64,000 bases of DNA from Arthrobacter globiformis (lineage in GTDB: Bacteria; Actinomycetota; Actinomycetes; Actinomycetales; Micrococcaceae): assembly GCF_030817195.1 (NCBI RefSeq), contig NZ_JAUSYZ010000001.1, forward strand, positions 3,844,001 through 3,908,000. The letters are read 5' to 3'. Shown in pieces: positions 43,171-52,646 of the stretch. How positions within the stretch are numbered: position 1 is the first letter of the stretch; every line of letters starts with the position of its first letter. The notes beneath the pieces were generated by a model. The model did no database searches. It was not told where the DNA came from and saw nothing but the letters and a program-made list of their open reading frames with translations. The translations under genes and the position numbers were made by a program.

Positions 43171-45248
43171 GATCGCTTCCCCGTGCGCGCTGCCTCCGGT
43201 GTGCCCGCCCGGGCACCCGCAGCAGGCCCGGCCTCGCTTTCCGGCGCAGCGCCGGACTCGGGGCCACCTGCCGGTGCTGAGTCAACCGGTACTGAGTCAA
43301 CGGCAGCTGAGTCCACGGCAACTGGCTCCCCTGCCGTGGAGTTCGGCACAGCGGCGGCGCCAGGTCCCAAGACAAGGACACTGTGGTCGCCGGGGCTGCC
43401 CAGTGCCACGTCTGCAGGCCCAAGGGGCAGCGGCGACTTCGTGATGGTCCCGCCCTGTTTCAGCGGAAGCGTGAGCCGGAAGCTGGAGCCGACGCCGGTG
43501 TTTCCCCAGGCCTGCAGCCAGCCGTTGTGCAGTTTGGTGTCCTCGGTCGCAATGGACAGGCCCAGCCCGCTGCCGCCCGTGGTGCGGGCCCGTGCAGGGT
43601 CGGCGCGCCAGAACCGGTCGAACACCCGTGCCGCCTCGGCAGGACTCATACCGATTCCGTGGTCCCTGACAGTGACGGCGACGGCGTCCGCGTTGGCGGC
43701 GACGGAGATGTTGACGGGCCGGCCCTCGCCGTGTTCAAGGGCGTTCAAAATCAGGTTCCGCAGAATCCGGTCGATGCGGCGTGAGTCCATTTCCACCACG
43801 ACGCTGCCTTCGGGCGCATTCAGCAGCATCGTCGAACCGTACTCTTCGGCGACGGGTGCCGCGCCCTCCATCACATGGGAGATGAGCTGGACGATGTCCG
43901 TCGCCTCGGCATCGAGCATGGCGACGCCGGCGTCGAACCTGGAAATCTCCAGCAGGTCCGCCAGCAGCGACTGGAACCTCTCCACCTGGTTGTAGAGCAG
44001 CTCAGCCGATCTCTTGTTAATGGGGTCGAAGTCGTCGCGGGCGTCGTACAGCACCTCTGCGGCCATCCGGACAGTGGTCAGCGGGGTGCGGAGCTCGTGG
44101 GACACGTCGGAGACGAACCGCTGCTGCATCTGTGACAGCGTGGCCAGCTGCGTGATCTGCTCCTGCAGGCTCGCTGCCATGTGGTTGAACGACGCCCCGA
44201 GGCGTGCCACCTCGTCCTCGCCTTTGACCACCATGCGTTCCTGCAGCTGGCCTGCTGCCAGCTTTTCCGACACCACGGCGGCATGGCTGACGGGGCTCAC
44301 CACGTTGCGCGTGACGTACCAGGCGATGGCGCCGATCATGAGGATCAGCGCAGCGCCGCCGGCCCAGAGGACATTCTGGATTTCGTTCAGGGTCTGCTGC
44401 GCGGTGTTGAGGTCGTAGATCAGGTAGAGCTCGTAAACGGTGCCGTTGAAGGTCACCTTGTTCCCGACGGCGATGCCTGGCCGGTCTTCGGTCCCCACCG
44501 GGAACTCTGTCGAAGCCCAGAACTGTTCCTTGCCGGAATCCTGGACTGCCTTCCGGAGGTCCGGCGGGATGACGCTAATGGTCAATTGGTCGGATGCGCG
44601 CGACTCCACCCACCGGTTGCGGGGTTTGGTCTGCTCCGGCATCGCCTCAAACACGTAGCGGCGCTGGATCACGGAGCCCCTGCCCTCGACGGCGTTCAGG
44701 GTGTCGTAGACGAGGGTGATCACGCTGGACTGGTCGGTGACCTGGGCGCCGTCGAACGTGTCCTGCACCTGCTTGACGTTGTAACGGGTCTCGGACTCCG
44801 CCTGCGTCAGCCGCTCCTGGAACAGGTTGTTGGCAATCTGGTTGGACAGGTAGGCGCCAACGATCGCAAACGAACTGATGCACAGCAGCAGGGTGGTCAG
44901 GACGGTGCGGAACTGCAACGAGCGGCGCCACCGCCGCTGCAGGGAATGCAGCAGATACCGGATGCCGGGAAAGATGCGGTCGACGCCGGTGCGCACCAGG
45001 CGGGCGACCCGCAGCACGACTATGAGGGCGCGGCGCCGCCAGATCCGTGCTTGCGAAGGCAGCCGCGCGAGCCCGGCGCCAAAGGCGTCGGTGTGCTCCG
45101 GGACCGGACGGGAACCGGGTTTGCGTGAACCGTCCCGGGCATGCTCCGCCGCGGGAGCGCCTCCGGGGGTTTCGGAACCGGATCCCACGGGCGCCTCAGG
45201 GGGATTCTGGCCCTGGGATTCAGGATCCTGCTTTGTAGCCGACACCAC
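43167..45248 (-). CDS. mtrB: Sensor histidine kinase MtrB
   Basis: 693 residues. A proline-rich cytosolic start, membrane spans near 115-136 and 294-313 flanking an extracellular sensor of about 155 residues, HAMP (about 313-365), the phospho-accepting His 384 in FVSDVSHELRTPLTTV, and HATPase motifs including NLILNALEHGEG, VRDHGIGMSP and GGSGLGLSI. A long Ala/Pro/Ser tail follows. The GTG start at 45248 overlaps the end of mtrA by 29 bases, with a second GTG at 45245 equally possible. MtrB phosphorylates MtrA and is regulated by LpqB. Confidence 0.96.
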   Translation of the reverse strand: MVSATKQDPESQGQNPPEAPVGSGSETPGGAPAAEHARDGSRKPGSRPVPEHTDAFGAGLARLPSQARIWRRRALIVVLRVARLVRTGVDRIFPGIRYLLHSLQRRWRRSLQFRTVLTTLLLCISSFAIVGAYLSNQIANNLFQERLTQAESETRYNVKQVQDTFDGAQVTDQSSVITLVYDTLNAVEGRGSVIQRRYVFEAMPEQTKPRNRWVESRASDQLTISVIPPDLRKAVQDSGKEQFWASTEFPVGTEDRPGIAVGNKVTFNGTVYELYLIYDLNTAQQTLNEIQNVLWAGGAALILMIGAIAWYVTRNVVSPVSHAAVVSEKLAAGQLQERMVVKGEDEVARLGASFNHMAASLQEQITQLATLSQMQQRFVSDVSHELRTPLTTVRMAAEVLYDARDDFDPINKRSAELLYNQVERFQSLLADLLEISRFDAGVAMLDAEATDIVQLISHVMEGAAPVAEEYGSTMLLNAPEGSVVVEMDSRRIDRILRNLILNALEHGEGRPVNISVAANADAVAVTVRDHGIGMSPAEAARVFDRFWRADPARARTTGGSGLGLSIATEDTKLHNGWLQAWGNTGVGSSFRLTLPLKQGGTITKSPLPLGPADVALGSPGDHSVLVLGPGAAAVPNSTAGEPVAVDSAAVDSVPVDSAPAGGPESGAAPESEAGPAAGARAGTPEAARTGKRS

Positions 45249-45894
45249 GAACCGTCATTACAACTTCCGGGGCTTCCGGATCACGTTCAATCTTGGACCT
45301 CAGCCGCTGGACATGGACATTGACCAGCCGGGTGTCAGCCGCGTGGCGGTAACCCCAGACCTGCTCCAGGAGCAGCTCGCGGGTGAAAACCTGCCAGGGC
45401 TTGCGCGCCAGGGCAACCAGGAGATCGAACTCAAGGGGGGTCAGCGAAATCCGCTCATCCCCGCGGCTCACGAGGTGGCCGGCGACGTCGATCGTGATGT
45501 CCGCGATGCGCAGCGTCTCGGGCGCCTTCTGGTCGCCGGGGCGCAGGCGCGCCCGCACCCGGGCAACGAGCTCTGCGGGTTTGAAGGGCTTGGGCACGTA
45601 ATCGTCGGCACCTGATTCCAGTCCCCTGACCACATCGGAGGTGTCCGACTTGGCCGTCAGCATGACGATCGGAACGTCCGACTCGGAGCGGATCTGCCGG
45701 CATACCTCGATGCCGTCCGTTCCCGGCAGCATCAGGTCAAGGAGCACGAGATCCGGCTTTGACGAGCGAAAGACGTCCAGAGCCTGTCCGCCGTCCGCGC
45801 AGAAGACGGGCTCAAAGCCGTCGTTGCGCAGGACAATGCCGATCATTTCTGCGAGCGCCTCGTCATCATCAACCACCAGAATGCGTGCCTTCAT
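45220..45894 (-). CDS. mtrA: Response regulator MtrA
   Basis: 224 residues, OmpR/PhoB class. Receiver domain with D9-D11 acidic cluster, phospho-acceptor D53 (LLDLMLPGTDG), T80 and K102 (VPKPFKPAE), then a winged-helix output domain (SLTPLEFDLLVALARKPWQV, RLVNVHVQRLRSKIE). MtrA controls cell-wall, division and replication genes in actinobacteria. ATG start with AAGGGA nine bases upstream in an unusually AT-rich leader. It heads mtrA-mtrB-lpqB and is divergent from the membrane-protein operon at 46090 over a 195-bp gap. Confidence 0.97.
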   Translation of the reverse strand: MKARILVVDDDEALAEMIGIVLRNDGFEPVFCADGGQALDVFRSSKPDLVLLDLMLPGTDGIEVCRQIRSESDVPIVMLTAKSDTSDVVRGLESGADDYVPKPFKPAELVARVRARLRPGDQKAPETLRIADITIDVAGHLVSRGDERISLTPLEFDLLVALARKPWQVFTRELLLEQVWGYRHAADTRLVNVHVQRLRSKIERDPEAPEVVMTVRGVGYKAGS

Positions 45895-46089
45895 AGTTAT
45901 ATATTCCCTTATTGCTGTTGCTTTGTCTTATTGATGGAGTTTTCGGCGGGGCGCGTGCCGGGGCACCGGACACGGCTATCGGCGGTCCGGCCCGGTCCCA
46001 TCCGGCCCGGAAGCTAGGTTGCCCGACGGCGGAACTATAGTCTGGAGGTGCCCGGCCGTTGGCCGATGCGCACCTTGGGGAGGAACAGG

Positions 46090-47628
46090 TTGTCAGAGCA
46101 GGATCCGCAGCATTCGCCGTCCGGCCATGAACCACCCGGACACAGGCCGCCTGAACACCGCCCGCCGGAACCCTCCCCATACGGCCAGCTGCCTCCGGAC
46201 CGCCTGCCACCGCAGCCCGCCGAAAACACCGCCCAGAACGCTGGCCAGAACACCAACCAGCCCCCTACGCCGTGGGCTCCGCCGCAGCAGCAGCCTTGGG
46301 GCGCACCCCCGCAGTGGGGCAGCCAGCAGCCCGGCTCCTTCCCACCCAGCGCCCACCAGCACTACGGGCCGCCGCACCAGTGGGGCGCAGGCACGAATCC
46401 CGCCGGTCCTCCAAGGCCGAACCCCGCCGTTCCTTATCCCATGTACGCGGCCCCGCCGAAGCCCGGTGTGGTGCCGCTGCGGCCGCTGATGTTCGGCGAA
46501 ATCATGGACGGCGCCTTCCAGACGATCCGGCGGAATCCCAAAGCCATGCTCGGGGCAGGCCTGCTGGCGCAGGCACTGGGCGCCGTGATCGCCGGCGTTC
46601 TCCCGCTGGTCACGCCGACCTCCGACGCGTCCGCGGAGGCCTGGCTGGCGAACCTCAGCACTTCCGAGATGGCCGGCCTCGTCACGGGCGTGGTGGGCGG
46701 CTTGGTACTTTTCAGCCTGGTCTCCGTGTTTATCTCCGTGGTGATGCAGGGGGCCATGGTGGTCCCTGTGGCCAGGTCCATCCTCAACCGGCACACCGGA
46801 TTCCGGGAGATGTGGCTGCTGGCACGCGGCCGGGCCTGGGCGCTGGTGCGCCTGGCCGGGATCGGGGTGGCAGCCGTGCTGCTGGCGGCGGCCCTCATCG
46901 CGCTGGCCACCGTGCTGCTGGCCAATTCGATGGGCACAGGGTCGCTGGTCATCGTACTTCCGCTGTTTCTGGCCTTTATTGCAGCCATGATCTGGGTGTC
47001 CGTCAAGCTGACGGTCTCACCTGCGGTCATCGTCGTCGAGGACGTGGGAGCGCTGGACGGCATCCGGCGTTCCTGGGCCGTCACCCGCGGAAGCTGGTGG
47101 AGGGTCCTCGGCATCGTCCTCGTGGTGTCGCTGCTCGTGGGCATCATTGCCCAGATCGTCCTCATCCCGGTCACGCTGCTCTCCGGGCTGCTCACCACCG
47201 TCGCCGGTTCCCAGGATCCGGCCAGCCAGACGGCCACCCTGCAGGTGGTGGCCGGTGTGGCCACGGCGGTTGTGTCTGCCGCCGTCGGCGCGGTGGCGTT
47301 CGCCTTCCAGACATCGGTCATGGCCTTGCTTTACATGGATTTGCGGATGCGCAACGACGGACTGGATATCGCTCTGCTCCGGCTGCTGGAAACCGGGAAC
47401 GACGACGGCGGCATCCCGGGCCGCGGCGTGCCCGTCTACAGCTCGGACCGAAACCGCGGGCCTTCCCAGCCCGGGGCCTACCAACAGGGCCCTTACCACC
47501 GCGGCCCCTACCAACCTGGGCCCCACCAACAGGGTCCCCACCAGCCGGGGCACCACCAGACCGGCCCATACGGAAATTCAGCAGGCTGGCCGCCGCCCCC
47601 GGGGCCGCCGCCGACGATGCCGGGATGA
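46090..47628 (+). CDS. Proline-rich multi-span protein with glycerophosphodiester phosphodiesterase membrane domain
   Basis: 512 residues from TTG 46090, six bases after GGGGAGGA. About 140 residues of Pro/Gln/His-rich sequence precede a membrane part of roughly six spans (for example GLVLFSLVSVFISVVMQGAM and VLGIVLVVSLLVGIIAQIVL). LRPLMFGEIMDGAFQTIRRNP and VVEDVGALDGIRRSWAVTRG are typical of the GPDPase membrane domain, which here has no phosphodiesterase domain. The C-terminus carries six pentapeptide repeats. It opens the operon 46090-52630 and overlaps the next gene by ATGA. Function unknown; likely an envelope scaffold. Confidence 0.82.
   Translation: MSEQDPQHSPSGHEPPGHRPPEHRPPEPSPYGQLPPDRLPPQPAENTAQNAGQNTNQPPTPWAPPQQQPWGAPPQWGSQQPGSFPPSAHQHYGPPHQWGAGTNPAGPPRPNPAVPYPMYAAPPKPGVVPLRPLMFGEIMDGAFQTIRRNPKAMLGAGLLAQALGAVIAGVLPLVTPTSDASAEAWLANLSTSEMAGLVTGVVGGLVLFSLVSVFISVVMQGAMVVPVARSILNRHTGFREMWLLARGRAWALVRLAGIGVAAVLLAAALIALATVLLANSMGTGSLVIVLPLFLAFIAAMIWVSVKLTVSPAVIVVEDVGALDGIRRSWAVTRGSWWRVLGIVLVVSLLVGIIAQIVLIPVTLLSGLLTTVAGSQDPASQTATLQVVAGVATAVVSAAVGAVAFAFQTSVMALLYMDLRMRNDGLDIALLRLLETGNDDGGIPGRGVPVYSSDRNRGPSQPGAYQQGPYHRGPYQPGPHQQGPHQPGHHQTGPYGNSAGWPPPPGPPPTMPG
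47478..47567 (+). repeat. Six 15-bp tandem repeats encoding [YH]-[QH]-x-G-P
   Basis: Six exact-period 15-bp units (consensus CYACCANCNGGGCCC) encode YQQGP, YHRGP, YQPGP, HQQGP, HQPGH and HQTGP near the C-terminus of the membrane protein. The unit length keeps the frame, so copy number can change without breaking the gene. Confidence 0.85.
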
Positions 47629-48332
47629 TCGCCGTCGGCCTCCTCCCGGGCCTGCAAGGCGCCACGGGGCTGCTGCAGCGAATCCTGGAACCGCCGGTAC
47701 AGCCTGACCGGGACGAAGCGCGCCGCTGGGCGGCGGAGGAGCTCTCCAAACGCGAGTACCGGGAGGCGGCACCCAACTGGCTGGAAACCCTCTGGCAGCA
47801 GTTCCTCGACTGGCTGCAGTCCGTGACCGATGGCCAGTCCCCCGCCGATGGACCTCCGGTCGCGCCCTTCATCGGCCTGGGCATCGCCATCCTGATAGGC
47901 GTGGCCATCATCCTGGCACGGCCCCGGCTGAATGCCCGCCGCCGCGCACCCAAGGAGATCTTCGACGCCGGGACAGCCGCGACGGCCGCCGACTACCGGG
48001 GGCGCGCCGAGGCCGCAGCCGCCCGCGGCGACTGGGCGGCCGCCGTCGTCGAACAGTTCCGCGCGCTGGTGAGTTCCGCCGAGGACCGGGCCGTCCTGGA
48101 CCCCCGGCCTGGCCGGACAGCCGACGAGGCTGCCGGACAGCTGACGCGCGCGTTTCCCGCGGCGAGCGACAAACTCGACGCCGCTTCCCGCATCTTCGAC
48201 GCTGTCCGCTACGGCAGCGGGAGCGCCCTCCCAGCCGACTACGCCGCGATGGTTGAACTGGACTCGGCGCTGGAACGGCTCACGCCTTCCTACGCCGAGG
48301 CCGCACCCGGCGGACTGGCGGTGCCCAGATGA
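47625..48332 (+). CDS. DUF4129-domain membrane protein
   Basis: 235 residues from ATG 47625, overlapping the previous stop (ATGA). One span (VAPFIGLGIAILIGVAIILA) separates an outer N-terminal part (RWAAEELSKREYREAAPNWL) from a cytosolic C-terminal DUF4129 domain (AEAAAARGDWAAAVVEQFRA, LTRAFPAASDKLDAASRIFD, VRYGSG). The domain is found next to transglutaminase or MoxR/DUF58 genes and resembles the cytosolic tail of those proteases; here there is no protease domain. Coupled to both neighbours by ATGA overlaps. Confidence 0.85.
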   Translation: MIAVGLLPGLQGATGLLQRILEPPVQPDRDEARRWAAEELSKREYREAAPNWLETLWQQFLDWLQSVTDGQSPADGPPVAPFIGLGIAILIGVAIILARPRLNARRRAPKEIFDAGTAATAADYRGRAEAAAARGDWAAAVVEQFRALVSSAEDRAVLDPRPGRTADEAAGQLTRAFPAASDKLDAASRIFDAVRYGSGSALPADYAAMVELDSALERLTPSYAEAAPGGLAVPR

Positions 48333-49537
48333 CGCAACTCCCCCGCACCGACCCCGGTGTCCCTGTCGCGCCCCTGCGCAGGCGAACCGGCTGGATCCGC
48401 AGGCACCGGGCGGGGGTGCTGTTCGGCGTTGCCATGGCCGCTGCCCTGGCGGTGATCCTCGTGCTCCAGTCGGCGCAACGGGCTGACAACCAGGAACTGT
48501 CCGTCAGCAACCCCGGCCCGCAGGGGGCCAGGGCAGCACGCCCAGATCCTTGGTGCGCAAGGCGTCACTGTTGCACAGACGGCGTCGTTCGAAGAAACCA
48601 TGGCAGCGGCGCGTGCGGCCGGCAGCAGCGGGTCCGGCTCGACGGTCCTGGTCTACGACCAACGCGGGTTCCTTGCGCCCGAACGGCTCCGCCGGCTGCT
48701 CGCAGAGACTGACCGGCTGGTGGTGGTCTCGCCGCGCCTGGCCACACTGACCGGCCTGGGCAGCACCATCCGGCAGGCCGGGGTGGTTCCCGGCTCGGAG
48801 CAGACCCTCCAGCCCGGATGCGCCGTTGCCGATGCCCAGGCCGCCGGTGACATCAGCCCGGACGGAGGCTTCCTCTACACCGGCGGCACCGTGTGCTACG
48901 GCCCCGCCGGGAGCAGCGGGCGGGGCCTTTACGCCACGGCAGAGAAGGGCAAGCTCGTGGTCATCGGGAGCACGGCCGTGATCAGCAACCAGTTCCTGGC
49001 CGCCAATGGCAACGCCGCGCTCACCCTGCGGACCCTGGGCAGCCAGGGACACCTCGTCTGGTACCTGCCGGGTCCCGGGGACCTCGGGGGCAATCCCGCA
49101 CCGAAGACCCTGGCCGAACTTGCACCGGCGTGGTCGGCGTTCGTTGCTCCGTGGCTCATTGTGGTGGCCCTGTTTGCCGTGCTGTGGCGCGGACGCCGCC
49201 TCGGCCCGCTGGTCTTCGAACCCCTGCCGGTGGTCGTGAAGTCCGCGGAAACGGCCGAGGGCAGGGCCCGTCTTTACCACGAGGCCCACGACGTTGCCCG
49301 TGCGGCGGACACACTCCGTGCCGGCACCATCGTCCGGCTTGCCTCGGCCCTGCGGGTGGGCACCGCCGCCGGGTTTTCTGACGTGGCCGGCCCCGAAGTG
49401 GCAGCCGCCGCAGCCCGGCACCTTGACCGCAACGCCGCAGAAATACAGCAGATCCTGCAACATCGTCCCGCAACCGAGGCCCAGCTTGTCCGCTGGGCCC
49501 AGGACCTTGTCCGACTAGAGAAAGAGGTAAAGGCCAG

Positions 49538-49541
<4 letters not shown>
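48329..49541 (+). pseudogene. DUF4350-domain membrane protein, one-base frameshift
   Basis: The frame from ATG 48329 encodes a membrane span (AGVLFGVAMAAALAVILVLQ) and SNPGPQGARAA, then drifts into a shifted frame. The frame ending at 49541 supplies the rest: QILGAQGVTVAQTASFEETM, then STVLVYDQRGFLAPERLRRL (DUF4350) and a second span (SAFVAPWLIVVALFAVLWRG). Removing one base near 48539 (in GGCAGCACGCCCAG) gives a single 403-residue protein. The ATG overlaps the DUF4129 stop and the end overlaps moxR (ATGA). DUF4350 is usually part of MoxR operons. True mutation or sequencing error cannot be told apart here. Confidence 0.85.
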
Positions 49542-50566
<1,025 letters not shown>

Positions 50567-50570
50567 TCCC

Positions 50571-51863
50571 GTGGCGATTTCCGGACGGCTGGTACTCCTG
50601 GCGGCGGCCGGGCTGGCGCCGGTGCTGCTCTTTCCCGGCTGGCTGACCGTGCTCGCCGTGCTTCTGGTCCTTGGCGCCCTGATCCTGCTGGACGTGCTGC
50701 TGGCCGCGGCACTGCAGCAGGTCTCGGTGGAAAGGTCAGCGCCCACCAACGTTACGCTTGGAGGCACGGCGGATTCCGTGCTGACGGTGCATAACAGCGG
50801 CACGCGCCGGCTCAGAGCCGTGGTACGTGACGCCTGGCAGCCTTCCGCCGGGGCGGAAAACCCGGTCCAGGAGGCGGAGGTTCCGGCCGGTGAAAGGCGC
50901 CGTTTGAGTGTCAGGCTCAGGCCCGTCCGGCGGGGTGACCTGAGGGCGCCCCACATCACCGTCCGCTCTTTCGGGCCGCTCCGGCTGGCCGCCCGCCAGA
51001 AAACGGTGCACGCTCCCGGATCGCTGCGGGTGCTGCCGCCTTTCAATTCCCGGCGGCACCTGCCGTCAAAACTGCGCCAGTTGCGGGAGCTCGACGGCAA
51101 GGCCGCAGTGCAGATCCGCGGCGCCGGAACGGAGTTCGACTCCCTCCGCGACTATGTCCGCGGCGATGATGTCCGTTCCATTGACTGGCGCGCGACGGCG
51201 AGACGGTCCGCCGTCGTCGTGCGCACCTGGCGGCCGGAGCGCGACCGCCGCGTGGTGATCATGCTGGACACATCCCGGACCGCCGCTGCGCGCGTGAACG
51301 ACGAACCCCGGCTGGACACCGGCATCGAGGCCGCACTGTTGCTGGGCGTCTTGGCCGAACGCGGCGGTGACCGCGTCGATTTCTTTGCCTTCGACCGCAG
51401 GATGCGCGCCCGGGCAGGCACGACGGCGGGCGGCAACCTGCTGGGTCAGCTGGTGCAGGCTGTGGCGCCGCTGCAGGCAGAACTCATCGAACTGGACTGG
51501 GCACAGGTGCCTGCCCAGGTCCGTGCGGTTTCGGCGCACCGTTCCCTCGTGGTCCTGCTGACCTCGCTGGATAGCGGCGCCCCGGAGGAAGGGCTCATTC
51601 CAATGGCGGCGCGCCTGGCCCAGCAGCACGTGGTGGTGGTGGCATCGGTCCGCGACCCCCTGCTTGGCGAAATGCTCCAGGACAGGACGACGGCGGCCCA
51701 GGTGTTCCGTGCTGCGGCCGCGGAACGCGCCCTCCTCGAGCGGGAAGCCGTGAGTGTCGAGCTCCGCCAGCTCGGCGTCGAAGTGGTGGACGCGGAACCG
51801 CACGAGCTGCCGCCCGCGTTGGCCGACGCCTATATACGGCTCAAGGCGGCGGGACGGCTGTGA
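50571..51863 (+). CDS. DUF58-domain membrane protein
   Basis: 430 residues, GTG start four bases after the moxR stop. Two N-terminal membrane spans (VLLAAAGLAPVLLFPGWLTV and VLAVLLVLGALILLDVLLAA) are followed by a beta-rich region and the DUF58 motif (FDSLRDYVRGDDVRSIDWRA) leading into a von Willebrand A-like fold (VVIMLDTSRTAAARVNDEPR, LVVLLTSLDSGAP). This is the standard partner of MoxR, found together in almost all such operons. The TGA stop overlaps a GTG start frame of the next gene, but the next gene probably starts at 51911. Confidence 0.9.
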   Translation: MAISGRLVLLAAAGLAPVLLFPGWLTVLAVLLVLGALILLDVLLAAALQQVSVERSAPTNVTLGGTADSVLTVHNSGTRRLRAVVRDAWQPSAGAENPVQEAEVPAGERRRLSVRLRPVRRGDLRAPHITVRSFGPLRLAARQKTVHAPGSLRVLPPFNSRRHLPSKLRQLRELDGKAAVQIRGAGTEFDSLRDYVRGDDVRSIDWRATARRSAVVVRTWRPERDRRVVIMLDTSRTAAARVNDEPRLDTGIEAALLLGVLAERGGDRVDFFAFDRRMRARAGTTAGGNLLGQLVQAVAPLQAELIELDWAQVPAQVRAVSAHRSLVVLLTSLDSGAPEEGLIPMAARLAQQHVVVVASVRDPLLGEMLQDRTTAAQVFRAAAAERALLEREAVSVELRQLGVEVVDAEPHELPPALADAYIRLKAAGRL

Positions 51864-51910
51864 GTTTCCGCCGGAAGACCGAATCACCAGACCAGATGTC
51901 AGGAGCCGCC

Positions 51911-52630
51911 ATGAATGCCCCGATCTACCGCCAGGCCCTGGGTGCCGGCTTCTTCCGGCTGCAGCCGGAACTGCAGGAGTACTTTTCGCTTGCCCCGGGA
52001 TCCGGCACTTTCGGCGTGGGCGAGGGCGTCTTCGATGTGGTGGGCTGCAGGCAGCGGTGGCTGCGGCCGATGCTGCGGCTGACCGCACGCGAGCAGGCGT
52101 TCTTTCCGGAATACGGCGAGGGCATCCCGTTCCGGATTGAAAACCACGCGCATCTCGATCCGTTCGGCCGCTCCAGCCTGACTGCCCGGCGGGAGATATA
52201 CTTCCCCGGCAGGACCAGGATCTTTCAGGACACCACCAGTGCGGAAGAGGGCGGCGCCGGCTCCCAGGCCCGCCTCGTGGACTACGTGGGCCGGTACCGG
52301 CGGCTGGTCACGGACCTCAACCTCGGTGTGACGGCCGAGGGCCGGCTGCGGGGAGTGTCCGAAGTATCCCGGCTGTTCCTGGGCCCGCTCCGGTTGCCGC
52401 TGCCGGCGGCCCTTGATGCCAAAGCCTACGCCGAGCAGTGGTGGGACCCGGCCGCGGGGGAAACCGGACGTCACAGGATCCAGGTGAAGGTGATCCAGCC
52501 GCAGCTCGGCCTCGTCCTGGTTTATGCGGGCCACTTCGACTACCGGCTGGAACCCTATCCGTCCGGAAGTTCTCCGGCGGGCTTCCTTCCGGCGCATGCC
52601 AGGCCCGACCGCTGGGAGCGACGAAGCTGA
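51911..52630 (+). CDS. DUF4166-domain protein
   Basis: 239 residues from ATG 51911 with AGGAG five bases upstream; an upstream GTG at 51860 overlapping the DUF58 stop is less likely. MNAPIYRQALGAGFFRLQPE, NHAHLDPFGRSSLTARREIY and VDYVGRYRRLVTDLNLGVTA fit the DUF4166 family. No membrane span or catalytic motif is visible, and the family function is unknown to me. It is the last gene of the MoxR operon and is not a usual member, so it may be linked only by position. The next gene is convergent, 16 bp away. Confidence 0.78.
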   Translation: MNAPIYRQALGAGFFRLQPELQEYFSLAPGSGTFGVGEGVFDVVGCRQRWLRPMLRLTAREQAFFPEYGEGIPFRIENHAHLDPFGRSSLTARREIYFPGRTRIFQDTTSAEEGGAGSQARLVDYVGRYRRLVTDLNLGVTAEGRLRGVSEVSRLFLGPLRLPLPAALDAKAYAEQWWDPAAGETGRHRIQVKVIQPQLGLVLVYAGHFDYRLEPYPSGSSPAGFLPAHARPDRWERRS

Positions 52631-52646
52631 GGAAGTAGCGGCGCGC

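Noticed and set aside
46272..48332. 686-codon plus-strand frame across the first gene of the MoxR operon
   Set aside because: Only its end (from 47625) is real coding; the upstream part lies in the wrong frame over the GPDP-domain protein.
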